Shown here: positions 60,436-64,000 of the stretch, in pieces | Layout: every line of letters begins with the position of its first letter | How positions within the stretch are numbered: position 1 is the first letter of the stretch | Origin: Torreya grandis | Taxonomy: Eukaryota > Streptophyta > Pinopsida > Cupressales > Taxaceae | Direction of reading: 5' to 3' | Assembly (NCBI GenBank): GCA_037957365.1 | Contig: JARHVA010001737.1 | Location: forward strand, 2,033,501-2,097,500 | DNA: 64,000 nt | Position numbers and translations under genes: made by a program | The notes under the pieces: model-generated | Databases searched by the model: none | What the model was told of the DNA's origin: nothing | What the model saw: the letters and a program-made list of their open reading frames with translations, nothing else

Positions 60436-60453
60436 TGGCACGCCCCGTGGGAC
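60436..60453 (+). other. Primer-binding site of the young element
   Basis: TGGCACGCCCCGTGGGAC, four bases after the LTR end, nearly the same as the minus-strand site at 44697-44680. The shared start TGGCA fits pairing to a tRNA 3' end (which ends in CCA). I do not assign the tRNA. Confidence 0.8.
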
Positions 60454-61287
60454 CCTAGGTTCCTCCTGGGTTCCTTTTCTTTTTCATTCATTTAGGAGCA
60501 TTAGGTTCTTACCTTTTCTCCTCCTTCTTTTCTTCTCAATGACACTATAAGCAGGACTAAAACGAATCTTTCTTCCTTGCATTCTAGACTAGTCTAAATA
60601 TCATACTCTCAACCCTTTCTCAATCTTGTCTTCATAACAAACATCACATTTCGACTTGGGCATTAAAACATATTTCACTTTCATTTCTGCTTGTGCTTGC
60701 ATTAGTCCACATCTAGTAACTTAGACGCATATTGAATAAACCGTAGACACTTGATGTTACACTACCTGACCACATGCACTAAAACACACATAAAACATAC
60801 TTGAGACAAGGCCCGACTGGGAATTCATCCCCCAGCAGATACCTTACCCGTCCCGGTAACCCCACTTGGATTTCATCACCAAGGGGGAAGCCCACTCCAT
60901 TCTCTGGCGGAGGATAAACTCTAGGCGAGGTATATCTTGGCTAAGCGAGACCAGCTAACCACTGGAATCGTGAAGTGAGGGGAGCTTGCTCCTTAGCACC
61001 AGGCCACGTACCAGACCCTAACACAGACTTTGAGCACCTAAAACAAGACCCGAAACCATCTTTAGACCGCCTTCTTCTAGGACCCATTTTTCAGCCAACC
61101 TCCCCAAACATTCATCTAAGGCATAAGCCACGATTTCTAAGGTTAATTCCTAGGATTTATCGCTTAGGCTTGTCTGTCTCTCTCTGTTTTCCTCTTTCTC
61201 ATCTGTTTGTTTGAGTGAGTGAGGACGCTTTCTTCTTTGTTTTTCCAAGGATCTTCAAATTCTTTTGGTTCTCTGGAAGACACAGTC
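60454..61287 (+). other. Leader of the young element, first part
   Basis: GC-moderate, non-coding. Short frames (60975-61214 plus) have no domain and no conserved relative in the other elements. It leads into the palindrome array. Confidence 0.6.
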
Positions 61288-61438
61288 ACCGACATCGGTT
61301 CTTCCACCGACGTCGGCTTTCCTATGTCACCAGCATCGGTTCTGTCACCGACGTCGGCTTTCCTACGCACCGGCATCGGTTATCTGACCGACGTCGGCTA
61401 TCGTTCCTACCGACATCGGTTTTTTAACCGACGTCGGT
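61288..61438 (+). repeat. Four ~40-bp tandem units of paired GC palindromes
   Basis: Eight words alternate: ACCGACATCGGT-type at 61288, 61329, 61369 and 61409, and ACCGACGTCGGC/T at 61306, 61347, 61387 and 61427, giving periods of 41, 40 and 40 bp. Both word types are near-perfect inverted repeats. They lie in the transcribed leader, about 180 bp before the gag ATG, and are the same word family as in the LTR. Confidence 0.9.
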
Positions 61439-61615
61439 CTCTGTCACTGTCCTTTTTCTTCAAAACCAGCAGCCTAAAATCTGTCCATTCTCTGTCAAAA
61501 CTCTATTCTGGTTTCCTGAGACTGCAAGAACACAGTTTCTGGAACCAGGACTCTCTTCTTAACCACTTTAGCCAACAACTGCTTCCGTCTACCTCGTCCC
61601 TAGCCAAGTCCTATC

Positions 61616-64000
61616 ATGGAGTTCCACTCGGAGACTGAAAGAACTCCTGCAGGACCGACCCCGACCCCGACCCCGACTCAAATTCCCATCATCCCTGAAG
61701 GGGACCAGGATTTTGCGAGATTCTTGGACCTCAACACCGCAGCCCTCCAAAACTATCTCGTGAGAAACCCAACGCGAGACCTTTCGGGTGACATGGCGAC
61801 GACATCCACGCCATTCACCACCCAACCCTTTATGACTCAGCCTTTCGCCTCGACTATTAACCCAACCATGGCCAATACGCAAAGTTTGGCCTCCCCGTCT
61901 ATTTTTAGACCGACCTTCATCGGGGTTTCATTACCCCCTCAACCACATGTAATTCAACCAAGTTCTACATCATATCAAAACTTGATTGTCTCGACCCCTC
62001 ATACTCTTGCGCCCACAAATGTAGGCATGACAACCTATCTTTCTACCAGTGCCGCCATTCAACCACCTTTGGCGGTGCCCAGTCAACTTATACCTTCGAC
62101 CTTCATAACGCAACCACCTCTAGCCTCCACTTCTGCCCCTGCGACTAGTCATCCGTACATTATACAACTGACTATGTCGCACGCCTCCTCTAGCCTCTTC
62201 CAAGCGCCTTACAACCTAGGGGGCGCTCAACCCGCCAATCCGTCAGTAGATCTTATCAAGATGCTGATGGATAAAATGTCCAGTCTCGAAGCCTCCATTT
62301 CCGGTTCAAGCAATACTTTGTCATATGAGCAAATTTGCAACGAGCCCATCCATCCTTCCGTCCCTATTCGACCATACCCTAACCATTAGGAGCTTCCTAA
62401 ATTTACTTGCTTTCAGAGTAAGGAAGACCCGCAACAACATCTACGGGCATTTAGACATGCCTGTTATCTTATTGCCCATGACGATGCGTTGCTTTTACGC
62501 ACGTTCCCTATGTCCCTTTCTGGCCCAGTGCTTGACTGGTATAGTTCTCTTACCAGACACTCTATCTTTTCATTCATTCAACTCGCCCAACTATTTCTTG
62601 ACCATTTCTCAATCAACATCACCAAACAAGTCTCAATCACATACCTTTACTCCATCAGGCAATTTGACGATGAATCAATTGTCGACTTTGTCGCTCGTTG
62701 GAGAGGTCTGATCAACCAGCTCTCCTTCTCTTTACCTCAACCTGAGCTCATCGAGCTCTTCTCTCGAGCATGTGCCAGACACATCTCTTCTACCTTGCGG
62801 ATTCAGACATTTCGCACTTTTGATGAAGCTTTCATCATGGCTCGAAAGCTTGAACTCCGCACCCTTGAAGAAGATAAGGTCAAATTGCGTCATACCAACG
62901 CTAAAACCAATGGCCATTCTTCTTCCAGACCTTCTTCTTCTGCCAATTCCGAATCTAAAGGAGTGGCCAATACTGTGGTCGTTAGATCACCATCATCGAC
63001 GACAACTAATTACTCTCAACCTTCGACATCTTCCAGCATCACCAAACAATTCCAACAACGGTACATTCAGCGTTCTTACACTCCGCTTGGAGAACCCTAC
63101 GCTTCCGTTTTGGAAAAACTTCTCAAGCAGGGGGTCCTCAATCTCCCTCCAATCCGACCACCTCAATTTGACCCTTCAAAAGCCATCCCTACATGGTATA
63201 GGGAGGCCGACTTCTGTCCCTTTCATCGCGTCCAAGGCCATGACATCGACAACTGCCGAACCTTCAAAAACATCGTCCAAGACATGATCGACAAGGGGGA
63301 TCTTATTTTAGATAACCCGAACGCCCCTCCTAACCAACATATCGACATTTTCAAACAACCATTCCGTAATCATCCGCCTACTCAAAACAACATCCAGACT
63401 TCGACCAATGACCCTCAAGACCATGACATTCACATGATTAGCACTATCTTGCCTCTTGTCCTTGACCAACCTCTTCCATTAAAGGATGAGGAACCTTCTT
63501 CTCCTATTAGTCCTCCATCTACCCCTCTTGTATTGGAGGATGCTTTGACCACATCAACGCCATCAAGCCCACCTCCATCCAAAGACTCTACCTTGCCTAC
63601 TCCTCAAATACAAGTAGAAGGCACGATCATCCATGCCCTCTGCCCACTTGAGGAGCCGCCCTCTCTTATTTCTTCTCCACCAAGAGAAGAACCAGTCTCT
63701 CCACCCATTTCAACCGAGGAAGACCCAGTCACGGTTTCCTCCTGCCCTTTGCCTGAGATTGTTATATCTCGCGCACCTCCGTCCACATCTAAACCCAAAC
63801 CCATATCTAACCTCGCCTCGCACAACGGTGGCTCTCGACCCAGACACACGAAGACTACTAGACCTCATCGGAGGATTCCTCCTCCACCTTCGTCATTGCC
63901 TTCAATCTTGGGCCCGCATCCATCCACTTTAATAAGAGTGATTCCCACTCCCATCCTTCATAGAGGCACATCGCCTCCATTACTCCCTCATCCCATCAGA
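61616..64000 (+). CDS. gag (5' part of gag-pol) of the young element, one in-frame stop, runs off the window
   Basis: Gag packages element RNA. The ATG at 61616 opens 795 codons to the window edge with a single TAG at 62387-62389 (codon 258). Residues 1-257 are Pro/Thr/Ser/Gln-rich. The gag core starts right after the stop, with FTCFQSKEDPQQHLRAFRHA and VLDWYSSLTRHSIFSFIQLA (about 265-330), then DDESIVDFVARWRGLINQLS (about 360-380) and HISSTLRIQTFRTFDEAFIM (about 395-420). The knuckle at 63215-63255 (residues 534-547) is C-x2-H-x4-H-x4-C, from CPFHRVQGHDIDNC. Beyond residue 570 it is Pro/Ser-rich and acidic. The next expected domain, protease, is outside. The stop lies inside gag and not at a gag/pol border, so it looks like a single inactivating change, although read-through cannot be excluded. 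Confidence 0.88.

Larger units (their letters stand above)
58964..64000 (+). mobile_element. Young GC-rich Tat-related Ty3/gypsy element, 5' part
   Basis: Consists of a 5' LTR, primer site, 1.2 kb leader and a gag frame open to the window edge apart from one stop. It is clearly richer in G+C and CpG than anything else in the window. The LTR start (TGTAGACACCTAAAA) and primer site match those of the 16.2 kb element. The 3' part is outside the window. It sits at the right end of the telomere-like array, with about 29 bp of unplaced sequence (58935-58963) between. Confidence 0.87.

Noticed and set aside
61219..61638. 139-codon plus-strand frame over the palindrome array, overlapping the gag start
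   Set aside because: It is mainly the translation of the ~40-bp repeat units, with no domain. It might act as an upstream reading frame, but nothing supports a product.
61589..61882. Minus-strand frame across the gag start
   Set aside because: Shadow of the open plus-strand gag frame.
63604..63932. Two further open frames in the last 400 bases
   Set aside because: Both overlap the open gag frame in other frames; the composition follows from the Pro/Ser-rich coding.

Overview
This window looks like nuclear DNA from a large, repeat-filled land-plant genome. The evidence is Arabidopsis-type (AAACCCT) telomere-like repeats, Ty3/gypsy elements of the plant Tat kind (two RNase H domains in one), Copia-like elements with initiator-Met primer sites, and a Helitron carrying a replication-protein-A gene. 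Extreme decay and nesting, with no recognisable host gene, suggest a gymnosperm, but that is inference. I saw no tRNA, rRNA, CRISPR or bacterial features. Boundaries and domains were read by eye, without alignment software.

Layout. 0.1-3.9 kb (minus): broken long reading frame of an unrecognised protein, probably carried by a transposon, followed by a 4.5-5.3 kb block of strong inverted repeats. 5.3-10 kb: AT-rich, with two tandem duplications. 10.05-10.28 kb: long compound CT/AC microsatellite. 10.4-16.6 kb (minus): decayed Helitron with an RPA70-like gene upstream of a RepHel gene (HUH replication domain plus Pif1-type helicase). 17.7-19.3 kb: tandem duplications. 20.3-24.4 kb (minus): decayed Ty3/gypsy gag, protease, RNase H and the first part of RT, cut off there. 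25.4-29.3 kb (plus): Copia-like LTR element with only a gag-like remnant. 29.5-45.7 kb (minus): complete but decayed 16 kb Tat-type element with both LTRs, PBS, gag, protease, RT, two RNase H domains, integrase and a hairpin-repeat 3' region. 47.0-48.9 kb (minus): another gag-protease fragment. 52.2 kb: perfect 20-bp palindrome. 52.96-58.93 kb: array of ~270-305 bp units, each part telomere-like and part spacer, interrupted by a 3.5 kb gag-only Copia-like element. 58.96 kb to the right edge (plus): the 5' end of a much younger, GC-rich Tat-related element whose gag frame is open to the window edge apart from one stop codon.

How the parts relate. The 16 kb element and the young element share an unusual primer-binding site, LTR start and zinc-knuckle style, so they look like old and young members of related lineages. 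Two insertions into the telomere-like array give a relative order: array first, insertions later. The most unusual signals are the clustered ACCGACGTCGGT-type palindromes in the LTR and leader of the young element, the intron-like signals in the same LTR, the hairpin repeats in the 3' region of the 16 kb element, the histidine-rich gag tail in the 3.5 kb element, and the unidentified reading frame at the left edge.
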